DNA of 64,000 nucleotides. Origin: Mycolicibacterium peregrinum (lineage in GTDB: Bacteria > Actinomycetota > Actinomycetes > Mycobacteriales > Mycobacteriaceae). A program made the position numbers and the translations under genes. Below the pieces are notes generated by a model. It worked only from the letters and a program-made list of their open reading frames with translations, was not told the DNA's origin and searched no databases. Every line of letters starts with the position of its first letter. Position 1 is the first letter of the stretch. This document shows positions 17,311 through 27,461 of the stretch, one piece after another. Location of the stretch: positions 17,167 to 81,166 of the forward strand of contig NZ_LZSY01000019.1 in the NCBI RefSeq assembly GCF_001665625.1, written 5' to 3'.

Positions 17311-17949
17311 TCAGTCCAGCAGCCGGCGGCGCATCGCCTCCGCGACTGCCGCGCCCCGATCACTGACGCCCAGCTTCTCGTAGAGGCGCTGCACATGGGT
17401 TTTCACGGTCGACGGCGCCAGGAACAGCTGCTTGGCCATGGCCGGGATGGAAAGGCCCTTGGCGATCAGGTCGAGCACCTCACGTTCCCGCGGGCTGAGC
17501 ACCGGGACGTCGGGTTCGTTGCGACGCCGGATCTCGCCGGCCAACCCGGCCGCCAGGTTCGGGTCGAGAACGTCGCGGCCCTTGGCACACGACAACACGG
17601 CGTTCACCAACTCGCTGCGGGTGGACTCCTTGGACAGGAATCCGGCCGCCCCCTGCTGCAACGCGGTGTAGACGATCGCCGACTCGTCGTGCGCGGAGAC
17701 CAGCAACACCCGGGTGGGCAACTCGTCACGGCTGACCGCGGCCGCCACCTGGGCCCCGTCGAGTTGTGGCATGCGGTAATCGAGCAGGGCCACCTGCGGC
17801 TGGTGGGTCCTGATCAATTCCAGTGCGTCGGCACCGTTGTCGGCCTCGGCCACCACGTCGATCTCGCCGCTGGAGGTCAAGGCGCGCACGACGCCCTCGC
17901 GGAACATCGGGTGGTCATCACCCACGACCACCCGCACCTTGGCGACCAT
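17311..17949 (-). CDS. NarL/FixJ-type response regulator
   Basis: A 212-aa regulator. The receiver domain carries DD at 11-12, phosphoacceptor Asp57 (VALLDYRMP), and Ser/Lys of the switch (LLVSAHD, LSKES). The C-terminal LuxR-type HTH reads LSPREREVLDLIAKGLS and STVKTHVQRLYEKL. ATG at 17949 is chosen because upstream codons antisense the divergent LysR gene. It is the first gene of a two-gene operon with the kinase and is divergent from LysR by 54 bp. Confidence 0.92.
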   Translation of the reverse strand: MVAKVRVVVGDDHPMFREGVVRALTSSGEIDVVAEADNGADALELIRTHQPQVALLDYRMPQLDGAQVAAAVSRDELPTRVLLVSAHDESAIVYTALQQGAAGFLSKESTRSELVNAVLSCAKGRDVLDPNLAAGLAGEIRRRNEPDVPVLSPREREVLDLIAKGLSIPAMAKQLFLAPSTVKTHVQRLYEKLGVSDRGAAVAEAMRRRLLD

Positions 17950-18003
17950 GCGACACAGCATGGCACAGGCTGACCGGTGATCAGCGCGTTTAGAGTCGGC
18001 GGT

Positions 18004-18885
18004 ATGCATCTGGACGAGCTGCAGTGGTTCGTGGTGCTCGCCGAAACCGAGCATGTCACCGACGCCGCAGCCGAACTCGGCATCAGCCAACCCACCCTGT
18101 CGCGCGCACTGGCCCGGCTCGAAGAGCAGGTGGGTGTTCCACTGTTCGATCGGGTGAACCGACGGCTCCGGCTCAACGCCTACGGGCACATCCTGTTGGA
18201 GCACGCCCGCCGCAGTATCAACGAAATCCGTACGGCCACCGAGAGAATCGCCGAGTTACGCGACCCGGATACCGGGACCGTGCGGCTGGCCTTCCTGCAT
18301 TCGCAGGCCGGCTGGTACGTGCCGGATCTGTTGCGCCGGTTCCGGACCGAGGCTCCGCGGGTGCGCTTCGAGCTGTTCCAGGGCGCGGCCCACGAGATCG
18401 TCGAACGCCTGGCCGGCGGTGAAGCCGACCTGGCGATCACTTCGCCGCGCCCCGAGGGCTTTCGCTGGCGCGGACTGTACATGGAGCGGTTGTGCCTGGC
18501 CGTGCCGCGCGAGCACCGCTTCGCCCGCCGATCCAGGGTCCGGTTGGCAGATGCCGGCGCCGAGCCTTTCATTGCCCTGGCACCCGACTTCGGGTTGCGT
18601 CAGCTCACCGACGAACTGTGCGCCGAGGCCGGCATCTCGCCGCCGGTGGTGTTCGAGGCGATGGAGATCCCGACCATGGAAGGGCTGGTGGCCGCCGGTT
18701 TCGGGGTCGCGGTTGTCCCGGTACCCCGGGCCGAACGGGCCGAACCCGGAGCCGCGTACGTGCCGCTGTCGGAGAGTTCGGCCAGGCGCCAGATCGGGCT
18801 GACGTGGAACGCCGACCGCCCGCTGCCGCCCGCCGCGGCGCGTCTGGCCGAATTTGTCATGCAGAATATTCATGAGCTTGAGTAA
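18004..18885 (+). CDS. LysR-family regulator of the adjacent MFS exporter
   Basis: A 293-aa LysR protein: winged HTH at residues 1-60 (DAAAELGISQPTLSRALARLEEQ) and a type-2 periplasmic-binding-like effector domain (about 90-290). ATG 18004 gives the standard LysR beginning MHLDELQWFVVLAETEH. The MFS gene starts 46 bp downstream on the same strand, a common arrangement of regulator and efflux pump. The co-inducer is unknown. Confidence 0.9.
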   Translation: MHLDELQWFVVLAETEHVTDAAAELGISQPTLSRALARLEEQVGVPLFDRVNRRLRLNAYGHILLEHARRSINEIRTATERIAELRDPDTGTVRLAFLHSQAGWYVPDLLRRFRTEAPRVRFELFQGAAHEIVERLAGGEADLAITSPRPEGFRWRGLYMERLCLAVPREHRFARRSRVRLADAGAEPFIALAPDFGLRQLTDELCAEAGISPPVVFEAMEIPTMEGLVAAGFGVAVVPVPRAERAEPGAAYVPLSESSARRQIGLTWNADRPLPPAAARLAEFVMQNIHELE

Positions 18886-18931
18886 ACTCATGCATTGGAC
18901 ACATTTTTGTCGGCGTCCTACCGTCGGCTGA

Positions 18932-20176
18932 GTGTCCACCTCCCTGACCTCCGTTGAATGGCGCGGGCATTCCCGTGGCTCAACCGAGTACCGGAGGCTG
19001 CTGGCCGCACTGTTCTGCGCCGGCGTCGCGACCTTCGCTCAGCTGTACTCACCCCAGGCCGTACTCCCGCTGATCGCCCACGACATGGGCACCGGCGCCG
19101 CGCACGCCGCGTTGACGATCTCGGCCGCCACCGTCGGGCTGGCACTGGGTGTGATCCCGTGGTCCGCTCTGGCCGATCGCATCGGCCGGGTCCAGGCCAT
19201 GACGATATCCATCACCGCGGCAACGGTTCTCGGCCTGATCGTGCCATTGGCCCCGAGTGCCGCGCTGCTGCTGTCCGGTCGGCTGCTCGAAGGGCTGATG
19301 CTGGGCGGGGTGCCCGCGGTGGCCATCGCCTACCTCACCGAGGAGATCGACGCCGGGCATGCCGCCCGGGCGGCAGGCACCTACGTCGCGGGCACCACCA
19401 TCGGCGGATTGGCCGGCCGGCTCGTGACCGGGCCGATCGCCGAGTTCGCCGGATGGCGCGTCGGCGTCCTCGTGGTCGCGGTGTTGTGTGGTCTGTCGGC
19501 ATTCGCATTCGTCAAGCTCGCCCCGCCGGCGCGGGGATTCACCCCGGCCCGCAGCCGCAACCTGGGCCGTCGGCTCGCCGAGAACCTCCGCTCACCCCGT
19601 CAACTGGTGCTCTACAGCCAGGGCTTCCTGCTGATGGGCGGCTTCGTGGCGATGTACAACTTCCTCGGTTTCCGGCTGATGGCCACCCCGTTCAACCTGC
19701 CGCAGACCGTCGTCAGCCTGGTGTTCCTGGCCTACCTGTCGGGCACCTGGGCCTCTGCCCGGGCCGGCGCCGAGGCCAGTCGGTTCGGCCGCAAGACCGT
19801 GCTGATCGGCTCGATCGCCACGATGATCGCCGGCGTCGCGATCACGCTGGCCGGCAATGTCTTCGTGGTGCTGATCGGGCTGGTGATCGCCACCGCCGGC
19901 TTCTTCGGTGCGCACGCGATCGCCTCGGGTTGGGTGGGTGCCGCCGCCGGGGACGGCAAGGCCCAGGCGTCGTCGCTGTACAACCTCTTCTACTACGCGG
20001 GATCCAGCGTCATCGGCTGGGTCGGCGGGCTGGCGTTCGACGCCGCGGGATGGCGCGCCGTGGCCGGCACCGTGATCGGTCTGGCGGTGGTGGCGGGGGT
20101 GCTGGCCTCGACGCTGGGCGACTACCAGAGTTCGATGTCGCGACCGTACTCCGCTTCCGGGCGCGGACCGAAGTAG
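18932..20176 (+). CDS. MFS transporter (YnfM/CynX-like efflux protein)
   Basis: A 414-aa major-facilitator protein with twelve predicted membrane helices. The loop between helices 2 and 3 has the antiporter-type motif [13 protein letters not shown], and the duplicated half shows [15 protein letters not shown] 18932 is the start; a Shine-Dalgarno is weak. It is likely co-transcribed with the LysR gene before it. The last 55 bp overlap a convergent NTF2-like gene. The substrate cannot be told from sequence. Confidence 0.88.
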   Translation: MSTSLTSVEWRGHSRGSTEYRRLLAALFCAGVATFAQLYSPQAVLPLIAHDMGTGAAHAALTISAATVGLALGVIPWSALADRIGRVQAMTISITAATVLGLIVPLAPSAALLLSGRLLEGLMLGGVPAVAIAYLTEEIDAGHAARAAGTYVAGTTIGGLAGRLVTGPIAEFAGWRVGVLVVAVLCGLSAFAFVKLAPPARGFTPARSRNLGRRLAENLRSPRQLVLYSQGFLLMGGFVAMYNFLGFRLMATPFNLPQTVVSLVFLAYLSGTWASARAGAEASRFGRKTVLIGSIATMIAGVAITLAGNVFVVLIGLVIATAGFFGAHAIASGWVGAAAGDGKAQASSLYNLFYYAGSSVIGWVGGLAFDAAGWRAVAGTVIGLAVVAGVLASTLGDYQSSMSRPYSASGRGPK

Positions 20177-20607
20177 CGCCGCTGCGACTCGTCGATCGCG
20201 ACGTCGTTGATGCTGGCCTCGCGCCGGGCCATCAGACCCTCGGGTGTGAACTGCCACAACTCATTCCCGTAACTGCGGTACCACTGGCCCTGTGCGTCGT
20301 GCCATTCGTACTGGAACCGCACCGCCATCCGGTTCTCCCGAAACCCCCACAGGCTCTTGCGCAGCACATAGTCCAGCTCGCGCTCCCATTTGGCGGTCAG
20401 GAACTCCACGATCTGCTCCCGCCCGACGATGTGCTGGTCGCGATTGCGCCACTGCGAGTCCGGCGTATAGGCCAAGCTGACCTTCTGCGGGTCACGCGTG
20501 TTCCACGCGTCCTCGGCTGCTTGGACCTTCTGGAGAGCTGTTTCGGGAGTGAAGGGCGGGAACGGCGGGCGACTCTCGGGCGGGATGGCGGGTGGCGTTC
20601 CGGTCAT
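20122..20607 (-). CDS. NTF2-like protein, DUF1348 family
   Basis: A 161-aa SnoaL/NTF2-like protein of the DUF1348 type: [20 protein letters not shown], then [17 protein letters not shown] and a Trp/Arg-rich beta sheet ([19 protein letters not shown]). The family forms cone-shaped alpha+beta barrels; members have no agreed reaction. It is divergent from fadE2 across only 43 bp and overlaps the MFS gene tail-to-tail. Confidence 0.85.
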   Translation of the reverse strand: MTGTPPAIPPESRPPFPPFTPETALQKVQAAEDAWNTRDPQKVSLAYTPDSQWRNRDQHIVGREQIVEFLTAKWERELDYVLRKSLWGFRENRMAVRFQYEWHDAQGQWYRSYGNELWQFTPEGLMARREASINDVAIDESQRRYFGPRPEAEYGRDIELW

Positions 20608-20650
20608 GCCACCTTTCTACCTGTCTAACCATGTGGCTATCGTGGCTGCC

Positions 20651-21904
20651 ATGGACTTCGCGCTGTCGGCCAAAGCGGCTGATTACCACTCCCGGTTGAC
20701 CGACTTCATGGTGGAGCACGTTCTCCCCGCAGAAGCCTCCTACCACGCCTATCGCGAGGAGAAGGGGCCCAAGGATCACACGGTCCCGCCGGTGGTGGAA
20801 GAGCTCAAGGTCAAGGCGCGTGAGCAGGGCCTGTGGAATCTGTTCCTGCCCTCGGAGTCCGGACTGACCAACCTCGAGTACGCGCCCCTGGCCGAACTGT
20901 CCGGGTGGAGCATGGAGATCGCCCCCGAGGCGCTCAACTGTGCCGCGCCGGACACCGGCAACATGGAGACCCTGCACCTGTTCGCCGACGAGGCCCAGCG
21001 CAAGCAGTGGCTGGAGCCGCTGCTTGCCGGTGAGATCCGCAGTGCGTTCGCGATGACCGAGCCTGCCGTGGCATCCAGCGATGCCCGCAACATCGAGACC
21101 ACGATGCTGCGTGACGGTGCGGACTATGTGATCAACGGTCGTAAGTGGTGGATCACCGGGGCGGCCGATCCGCGCTGCAAGATCCTGATCGTGATGGGCC
21201 GCACCAATCCTGACGCGGCGTCGCACGCCCAGCAGTCGATGATCCTGGTGCCGGCGGACACCCCGGGGGTGGACATCCAGCGCTCACTGCCGGTGTTCGG
21301 CTGGCAGGATCAGCATGGGCACTGCGAGATCGTGTTCGACAACGTGCGGGTGCCGGCGGAGAACCTGCTGCATGAAGAGGGCAGCGGGTTCGCGATCGCC
21401 CAGGCCCGGCTGGGGCCGGGCCGTATCCACCACTGCATGCGCGCCCTCGGTGCGGCCGAGCGGGCGCTGGCGTTGATGATCGACCGGGTGCAGAAGCGGG
21501 TCGCGTTCGGCAAGCCGTTGGCCGAGCAGGGTGTGGTGCGCGAGTCGATTGCCAAGTCCCGCAACGAGATCGATCAGGCCCGGCTGTTGTGCGAGAAGGC
21601 CGCGTGGATGATCGACCAGGAAGGCAACAAGGCCGCACACGTGCTGGTCTCCCAGATCAAGTCGGTGGCCCCTCAGGTCGCCTGCGACGTGATCGACCGC
21701 GCCATCCAGGTGCACGGCGCAGCGGGCGTCAGCGACGACTTCCCGCTGGCCCGGCTTTACAGCTGGCATCGCGCGATGCGGTTGTTCGACGGACCCGACG
21801 AGGTCCACATGCGCACGATCGCCCGGGCTGAGCTGGGCCGGGAAAAGTCCGCGCTGGCTTCGGCTGCGTGTGGCCATACGGGTTCGGCGGTGGCTGCACA
21901 GTGA
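20651..21904 (+). CDS. fadE2: Acyl-CoA dehydrogenase FadE2-like
   Basis: A 417-aa acyl-CoA dehydrogenase of the ACAD10/11-like branch: SAFAMTEPAVASSDARN, RKWWITGAADPRC, GPGRIHHCMRALG, KRVAFGKPLAEQGV, and QVHGAAGVSDDFPLARLY followed by FDGPDEVHMRTIAR. ATG 20651 is chosen because the conserved N-terminus (MDFALSAKAADYHSRL) begins there. The stop overlaps the next gene by 4 nt (GTGA), so it is translationally coupled to ptpB. M. tuberculosis has the same neighbours (Rv0154c fadE2, Rv0153c), which supports the symbol. Confidence 0.88.
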   Translation: MDFALSAKAADYHSRLTDFMVEHVLPAEASYHAYREEKGPKDHTVPPVVEELKVKAREQGLWNLFLPSESGLTNLEYAPLAELSGWSMEIAPEALNCAAPDTGNMETLHLFADEAQRKQWLEPLLAGEIRSAFAMTEPAVASSDARNIETTMLRDGADYVINGRKWWITGAADPRCKILIVMGRTNPDAASHAQQSMILVPADTPGVDIQRSLPVFGWQDQHGHCEIVFDNVRVPAENLLHEEGSGFAIAQARLGPGRIHHCMRALGAAERALALMIDRVQKRVAFGKPLAEQGVVRESIAKSRNEIDQARLLCEKAAWMIDQEGNKAAHVLVSQIKSVAPQVACDVIDRAIQVHGAAGVSDDFPLARLYSWHRAMRLFDGPDEVHMRTIARAELGREKSALASAACGHTGSAVAAQ

Positions 21905-22701
21905 CCACCGAGCTGGGGGAACTGTCGGGGGCGTGGAACTTTCGGGATGTCGCGGAGGAGACCGCGATCCGGCCTGGGCTGCTCTACCGCTCGAGTCAGC
22001 TCAGCCAGCTCTCCGATGCCGGCCGGGCGGTGTTCAGCCGGCTGGGCATCACCGACGTCGCCGACCTGCGCTCGCACCAGGAGGTACAGCGGCAGGGCAC
22101 CGGGCAGGTGCCCGACGGGGTCGCAGTCCATCTGCTGCCGTTCCATCCTGACAACGGGTCGACGCAGGATGCGCCGCACGAGAACACCTTCCAGCGGGTG
22201 ATGTCCGAATCCGTCGAAGGTGAGGACGTGGCCACCGCGGCCCGGCGGTACATGACCGAGGTATACGAGGAGTTCCCGACGCTGCCGGGAGCGCACGGTG
22301 CGGTGCGTGAGGTGATTTCGCTTCTGGCACAGGAGCGTCCGGTGATCGCACACTGCTTCGCCGGCAAGGACCGGACCGGATTCACCGTGGCGACCGTGCT
22401 GGCGACCGTCGGCGTCGATCGAGACCGCATCATCACCGACTTCCTGGCCAGCAACGGCGCGATCCCCTCCCTGCGGAACCGGATCATGGAGTCGGTCCGC
22501 GCGCGGGCTCAGGAGGCCCCGGAGATGATCACCTACGCCGAGGCCAGACTGACCGACGAAGTGCTCGGGGTGCGCGAGGAGTATCTCGACGCGGCGTGGC
22601 GCAAACTCGAGGACGCCTACGGCTCGGTGGCGGGTTTCGTCCAGGCGGCCGGGGTCTCGCCCGACGATTTGGCCGCATTGCGGTCCAACCTGGTCGGCTG
22701 A
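21901..22701 (+). CDS. ptpB: PtpB-type protein tyrosine/lipid phosphatase
   Basis: A 266-aa phosphatase with the signature HCFAGKDRTG: Cys152 nucleophile, Arg158, and Lys156/Asp157 in the loop typical of MptpB-like enzymes that also act on phosphoinositides. The N-terminal GAWNFRDV and LLYRSSQL motifs match family PF13350. Start GTG 21901 overlaps the fadE2 stop by 4 nt. In M. tuberculosis the homologue is a secreted virulence factor; there is no signal peptide here. In an environmental species its role is unclear. Confidence 0.92.
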   Translation: MTTELGELSGAWNFRDVAEETAIRPGLLYRSSQLSQLSDAGRAVFSRLGITDVADLRSHQEVQRQGTGQVPDGVAVHLLPFHPDNGSTQDAPHENTFQRVMSESVEGEDVATAARRYMTEVYEEFPTLPGAHGAVREVISLLAQERPVIAHCFAGKDRTGFTVATVLATVGVDRDRIITDFLASNGAIPSLRNRIMESVRARAQEAPEMITYAEARLTDEVLGVREEYLDAAWRKLEDAYGSVAGFVQAAGVSPDDLAALRSNLVG

Positions 22702-22707
22702 CCGCGG

Positions 22708-22980
22708 TTACGCCCCTTCGAGCGCTTCGCCCACCTCCTGGACCACCCGGCTGTGCTCGTTCTGCATCAGAGCGTGTCCGGCCCCGAGTAGCAGGGCCAC
22801 CGGCCAGTCGATGATCTCGACCGCGGCGAGGATGCCGAGCGCGCCGTAGTAGGCCAGTTGTTCGGGGTGCGGCACCTTGATCCGGCCCACCACCGGCAAG
22901 GTCATGGCGAAGCCCTGCGCGTCGCGCACGGCGTGTACCGCGTCACGGTGCCCCTTTGCGGTTTTCGAGTTTTCTGCCAT
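22708..22980 (-). CDS. Small membrane protein downstream of the P-type ATPase
   Basis: A 90-aa protein of unknown function. A polar N-terminus leads to a hydrophobic stretch (about 44-66) with ALGILAAVEIIDWPVALLLG, then an acidic C-terminus. The E-x-x-[DE]-W-P-V core recurs in the 161-aa protein on the other side of the ATPase gene (GAAGLVEWPVLLTVGGA). It follows the ATPase stop by only 14 bp on the same strand, so it belongs to that operon and may be an accessory subunit. Confidence 0.75.
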   Translation of the reverse strand: MAENSKTAKGHRDAVHAVRDAQGFAMTLPVVGRIKVPHPEQLAYYGALGILAAVEIIDWPVALLLGAGHALMQNEHSRVVQEVGEALEGA

Positions 22981-22994
22981 TGGTCACCTTTCCG

Positions 22995-25900
22995 TCACGT
23001 CGACTTCGACATCTCGACGTGTCGATTTCTCAGCGTGAGAGGCGTGATTACTTCCGGTTCCGGCGCTCCGGCCGATCCGTTGACCGACGCCGTATCCCGC
23101 GTGTTGACCGTGCCGTTGCGCGAGGTGTATGCGGTGCTGTGGCGCTGCGGAGTGCTCGACATCGACGACTGAGCCGGTTCCTCGGAAACCGGGCCGGTGA
23201 ACCTCGACACCAATCGGGGCGCGACCGCGGCGATGCCGGTGGCAACGCCGGCCGCACTGAGTGCCTGGGCCCACCCGAGCGGATCCAACGGCGTGCAGCC
23301 CAGCAGCTGGCTGACGCCGGGGGTACTGATCGCGGCTCCCAAGGTCACCAACGAGCCGGCGGCGGTGGCGATCACCAGCGGGCCGTGCGAGTCGATCAGG
23401 GTCTGCGCCAGTTGGGTGGAGACCAGGGCGACGAGCGCCACGGTGGAGGCGCGCCGCGGGGCCAAGGTGAAGCCCGCCGTCAGCCAGGCACCGGTCGCGG
23501 CGCCCGCGGTCGCCGCACCCCGGATGGCCACGGTTCGCCACAGCTCGGTCTGGTCGGGCCCGTGCCCGGCAGCCCCGACGGCATGGGTGGTCGGGCTGAC
23601 CGCCAGCGCGGCGGCCGGCAGCGCATCGGTCATCATGTTCACCAGCAGCAATTGCCGCGTGTTCAGCGGCGAGCGGCCGGTCAGCGCGCTGCCCACGATG
23701 GAGAACACCACCTCGCCCGCGTTCCCGCCGAGCAGCACCGCCACCGCAGCCTGAACCCGGCGCCACAGCTGACGGCCTTCGTCCAGCGCATCGGTCAGAG
23801 AACCGATCCGTCCGTCGAGGAGCAGCACGTCGGCCGAACTCCGGGCCGGATCGCTGCCGCGGGCCGCCACTCCGATGCCGACGGTGGCCGCCCGGATCGC
23901 AGCCGCATCGTTGGCGCCGTCACCGACCATGGCGCACACCATCCCGATGCGTTCGAGCGTCTGTACCACCTGCACCTTGTGCTCCGGTGACATCCGGGCG
24001 AACACGCGCCGGTCGCGTACCGCCGCTTCCTGGCTGCGCCGCGGCATCGCCACCCAGTCCTCGCCACTGATGACCTGCTCGTCTGCGATCGTCAGACCCA
24101 GCTCCGCGGCGATCGCCTTCGCCGTGACCGGGTGATCACCGGTGATGAGTCGCACACCGATCTCATTGTCCTGCAGGGATTTCAAGACCTGAGCGGACTC
24201 AGATCGTGGGGTGTCCGACAATCCCACCAGTCCGACGAACCGCAACTGCCGGGTGCAGAGTGCGGCCAGGCGGTCGGTGTCGGACCGGCCGCGTTCGGCC
24301 TGGTTGGCGGTCAGCGTGCGCCGGGCCACGGCGAGCACGCGCAGTCCGTTGCGCGCCATCTCCTCGACCGTGCGCGCCACCGCGGGGTCCAGGCCCCTAC
24401 AGGCCGACAACACCACCTCGGGTGCACCTTTGATCGACAACTCGTCGCCGACCAACGCACCCGAGAACTTGCGGCCGGACCGGAACGGCAGATAGGTGCC
24501 GGTTCCGTCGGCCGCCTGCGGCGCGGCGACCGCCTCCGCCACCGCCGCATCGGTCGAGTGCTCGTACTGGTCGCCGTTCTTCGGCGGAGTTGCCCGGGCC
24601 GCGCAGTCGAGTACCTGCTGCTCGGAAACGTGGCCGCCCACGGTGCGCACCTGCGACACCCGCAACCGGTTTTCGCTGAGGGTGCCGGTCTTGTCGAAAC
24701 ACACGACGTCGACGCGGCCGAGTGCCTCCACCGATCGCGGGCTGCGGACCAACGCCCCGGTGCGGGTCAACCGTCGTGCCGAGGCCTGTTGGGCCAGCGT
24801 CGCCACCAGCGGCAGCCCTTCCGGCACGGCGGCCACCGCCACTGCCACACCGCTGGCCACCGCACTGCGCAGCGGCAGCCGGCGCAGCAGGCCGAGCCCG
24901 CTTACCAGGGCGCCCCCGGCCATGCTGAAAGGCAGTGCGCGGTTGGTGAGTTCACGTAGTTGTGCCTGCAGGCCCACGGCCGGGCCGGCGCCGTGCCCGA
25001 TGTCGGCCGCACGTCGGGCCTGCGTCGCTGCACCCACCTCGGTCACCACGGCGACGACAGTGCCGGTGACCAATGTCGTTGTGGCATAGAGCATGCAGTG
25101 CCGCTCGGCCAGTTCCGCCCCCGGAGCGGCGGCGACCTGTTTGGGGACGGGCAACGACTCGCCGGTGAGCGAGGCCTCGTCGGCCTCTGCGTCGACGGCT
25201 TCGATGATCCGCGCGTCAGCCGGCACCACCTCCCCCGGCCGCACCTCGATGATGTCTCCGGGCCGCAGCCTGGTTGCCGCGACGCTGTCGTAGTCGGCTT
25301 CGCCGCTACGATCACCGCCGGTCACCAGTCGCCGGGCCGGCGGATCCTGGACAGCCAGCAACCGGCTCAGCAACCGCTCCGCACGGACCTGCTGGGTGGC
25401 GGCCAGTAGGGCGTTACCGGTGAGCACGGAGCCGACCAGAACCGCGTCGACCGGTGAGCCCAGCATCGCGCTGGCGGCCGAGCCGACCGCGAGCACGGGA
25501 GTCAGCGGATCGGACAGTTCCGAACGCAGTGCGGTGACCAGTTCGGTCAGCGGCCGGGGCACCGCCTGCCGCCATTGCCGTCCGCCGGGCTGCACCCGTT
25601 GCGAATCTCCTTCGGCGGCATGGACTTCGGCGAGCCGGTTGCGGACCTGCCCGGGTGTCATCGCGTGCCAGTCCTCGACGGGCACCGCCTTGGGCTCGGC
25701 ATCCAGAAGAGCGCTGCGGGCCAGCCAGAATCCGTTGACCAGCCCCGCGGCCGCCCCCGCGGTCACCGGCCCGGGGCCCCGTCCGCGAACGCCGGGGACC
25801 ATCAGCAACGCACCGAGCAACGTGCCTCCGGCGGACAGCTCGACCCCACGTTCGCTGGCTCGTCGCGCGGCGGGAATCGCGTGCAACATCCGCCACACCG

Positions 25901-27461
25901 CCGCGAGGTCCACGGCGAGGATGTCGGCCTGCCACGGGATGGCACCTCGCCCGAGCAGTCCGACCGCCAGGTCTGCAGCACTCAGCGCACGCGGTGCGTC
26001 CACCGACAGCACCGCCACGGTGCGTCCGTCGCGCTGCAGTGTCTCGACCGCGCCGGCCAGGGCCCTATCGATGTCGGTGCCCGAGTCCGCCTCGTGAAGG
26101 TCGTCGAATGACGAACGCAGGTCGCCGAGTTGGTCGAGGTTCAGAGACACCGCCTGGGCGCCGGCCCGGCGAATCTCGGCCAGCACACCGTGAGCCCGCG
26201 GATCGTGTCTCCGATACACCAGCACCTGCCCGCGGGCCCTGCCGTTGCGCGCAGCCCCGCCGAAAGCCGGCGCCACCCGGTGCCAACCGGCGGACAGCTC
26301 GCCCGCTTCCAGCCGGCCCTGGGCCCACTGCCACACCTCGGCACGGTCGGCTTGGGCCACGTCGCGGAAACGCCCCACCCGTAGGTCATCGGTGGCCAGC
26401 GCGCGGGGATCGACGACGACGGCGTCGACCCGGTCGAGGAGGCGCAATGCGTCCGGCCGCAACTGCACCAGATCGCGCCGATCGGCCAGGCCGCGACCCA
26501 ACGTGCTGGCGAAGGCCTCTCGCGAGTTGCGTGCCGCCTTGGGTGCGGTGACCACGGCTGCCGTGGCGGCGGCACCGGGATCGCGTGTCAGGGCACCTAC
26601 CGAGGCGGCGGCCATCGCCTGCGCCCGGCCACACCGCTCGGCATAGCGTTCCACCACACCGTCGGGCAGTGCGCACGGGCGCGCGGGCTCGGGGGCAACG
26701 GTCCGACATTCGGCCTGTGGCGCCAGATCCGGTTCGAGCGCCTCCCAGGCCTCGGCAGCAGCCGCGGTTTCGGCGAGCTGGGCCAGATGGCGGACGAATT
26801 CCACGGTGACGGCCGCGGGGGCCTGGGTGAGCGCGTACACGGCGGCAGCACCCAGACTCAGGACGGCGTCCGCACCCGGCACACCGAGCCGGGCCTCCAG
26901 CACCGCACGCACCTTCGGCTGATAGTCGACAGCGCTGACGGCCGCCATCACTCCGGCAGGCACTCTCGGCAACATCAGCGTGCGGCCCGCCACGGCGACA
27001 CCGATGCCGATCCCGCTCGCTGCGGCGGTGATCCCCTTGAGAGCCAGCAGAATTCCATCGCCCGGCAGATCATTGGGCCGCCGGGGTTCGCTTCGCGTGG
27101 CCGCGCCTTGCTCGGCCTCGGCAACCACATCACACATTCGAACCAGGTCGACGGATTCCGGATCGGCGTCGGTCTCGATATCGATGATCACCCGCGACAA
27201 CGGCTGGTTCAGGCGTGCCCGTCGCACCCCCGGCTGCTTGCGGAGCTCACGCAACACCGCGGTGGCGACCCGCTTTCCGTCATCTCCCTGCAGGCCGCGG
27301 ACCTCGATCCAACACCGGTCTGGGCCCCGCCAGCAGCGCCGCGCGGCCGGGCCACCGACCATCTCGGCCACGGCCGTCAACACCGTCCGCACCGGCCGGA
27401 CCACGGGCGCCGCCGCAAGCTCGGCCGCGCCCTGGATCATCCGTCCGATCGCGGTGATCAC
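22995..27461 (-). CDS. Giant CtpH/CtpI-type cation-transporting P-type ATPase
   Basis: A 1488-aa P-ATPase. The first ~600 residues are a mycobacteria-type N-terminal extension including a ferredoxin-like fold (IEVRGLQGDDGKRVATAVLR) and a partly degenerate duplicated ATPase-like region. The functional core has EASLTGESLPV (actuator), VPEGLPLV (P2-type ion site), CFDKTGTLSENR with phosphorylated Asp923, and MVGDGANDAAAIRAA, then several membrane helices. PEGLP points to Ca2+-type P2 transport, though the metal is not proven. GTG 27461 overlaps the upstream stop by 4 nt. It resembles M. tuberculosis CtpH and CtpI (about 1540-1630 aa); I cannot tell which. Confidence 0.9.
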   Translation of the reverse strand: MITAIGRMIQGAAELAAAPVVRPVRTVLTAVAEMVGGPAARRCWRGPDRCWIEVRGLQGDDGKRVATAVLRELRKQPGVRRARLNQPLSRVIIDIETDADPESVDLVRMCDVVAEAEQGAATRSEPRRPNDLPGDGILLALKGITAAASGIGIGVAVAGRTLMLPRVPAGVMAAVSAVDYQPKVRAVLEARLGVPGADAVLSLGAAAVYALTQAPAAVTVEFVRHLAQLAETAAAAEAWEALEPDLAPQAECRTVAPEPARPCALPDGVVERYAERCGRAQAMAAASVGALTRDPGAAATAAVVTAPKAARNSREAFASTLGRGLADRRDLVQLRPDALRLLDRVDAVVVDPRALATDDLRVGRFRDVAQADRAEVWQWAQGRLEAGELSAGWHRVAPAFGGAARNGRARGQVLVYRRHDPRAHGVLAEIRRAGAQAVSLNLDQLGDLRSSFDDLHEADSGTDIDRALAGAVETLQRDGRTVAVLSVDAPRALSAADLAVGLLGRGAIPWQADILAVDLAAVWRMLHAIPAARRASERGVELSAGGTLLGALLMVPGVRGRGPGPVTAGAAAGLVNGFWLARSALLDAEPKAVPVEDWHAMTPGQVRNRLAEVHAAEGDSQRVQPGGRQWRQAVPRPLTELVTALRSELSDPLTPVLAVGSAASAMLGSPVDAVLVGSVLTGNALLAATQQVRAERLLSRLLAVQDPPARRLVTGGDRSGEADYDSVAATRLRPGDIIEVRPGEVVPADARIIEAVDAEADEASLTGESLPVPKQVAAAPGAELAERHCMLYATTTLVTGTVVAVVTEVGAATQARRAADIGHGAGPAVGLQAQLRELTNRALPFSMAGGALVSGLGLLRRLPLRSAVASGVAVAVAAVPEGLPLVATLAQQASARRLTRTGALVRSPRSVEALGRVDVVCFDKTGTLSENRLRVSQVRTVGGHVSEQQVLDCAARATPPKNGDQYEHSTDAAVAEAVAAPQAADGTGTYLPFRSGRKFSGALVGDELSIKGAPEVVLSACRGLDPAVARTVEEMARNGLRVLAVARRTLTANQAERGRSDTDRLAALCTRQLRFVGLVGLSDTPRSESAQVLKSLQDNEIGVRLITGDHPVTAKAIAAELGLTIADEQVISGEDWVAMPRRSQEAAVRDRRVFARMSPEHKVQVVQTLERIGMVCAMVGDGANDAAAIRAATVGIGVAARGSDPARSSADVLLLDGRIGSLTDALDEGRQLWRRVQAAVAVLLGGNAGEVVFSIVGSALTGRSPLNTRQLLLVNMMTDALPAAALAVSPTTHAVGAAGHGPDQTELWRTVAIRGAATAGAATGAWLTAGFTLAPRRASTVALVALVSTQLAQTLIDSHGPLVIATAAGSLVTLGAAISTPGVSQLLGCTPLDPLGWAQALSAAGVATGIAAVAPRLVSRFTGPVSEEPAQSSMSSTPQRHSTAYTSRNGTVNTRDTASVNGSAGAPEPEVITPLTLRNRHVEMSKST

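Noticed and set aside
18958..20628. 556-codon plus-strand frame overlapping the MFS and DUF1348 genes
   Set aside because: Arg/Gly/Ala-rich out-of-frame shadow of the MFS gene; the other frame gives a clear twelve-helix transporter.
22995..27461. Two separate P-type ATPase genes fused by sequencing error
   Set aside because: Mycobacterial CtpH/CtpI proteins are known to be this large, and the frame is continuous with one complete catalytic core.
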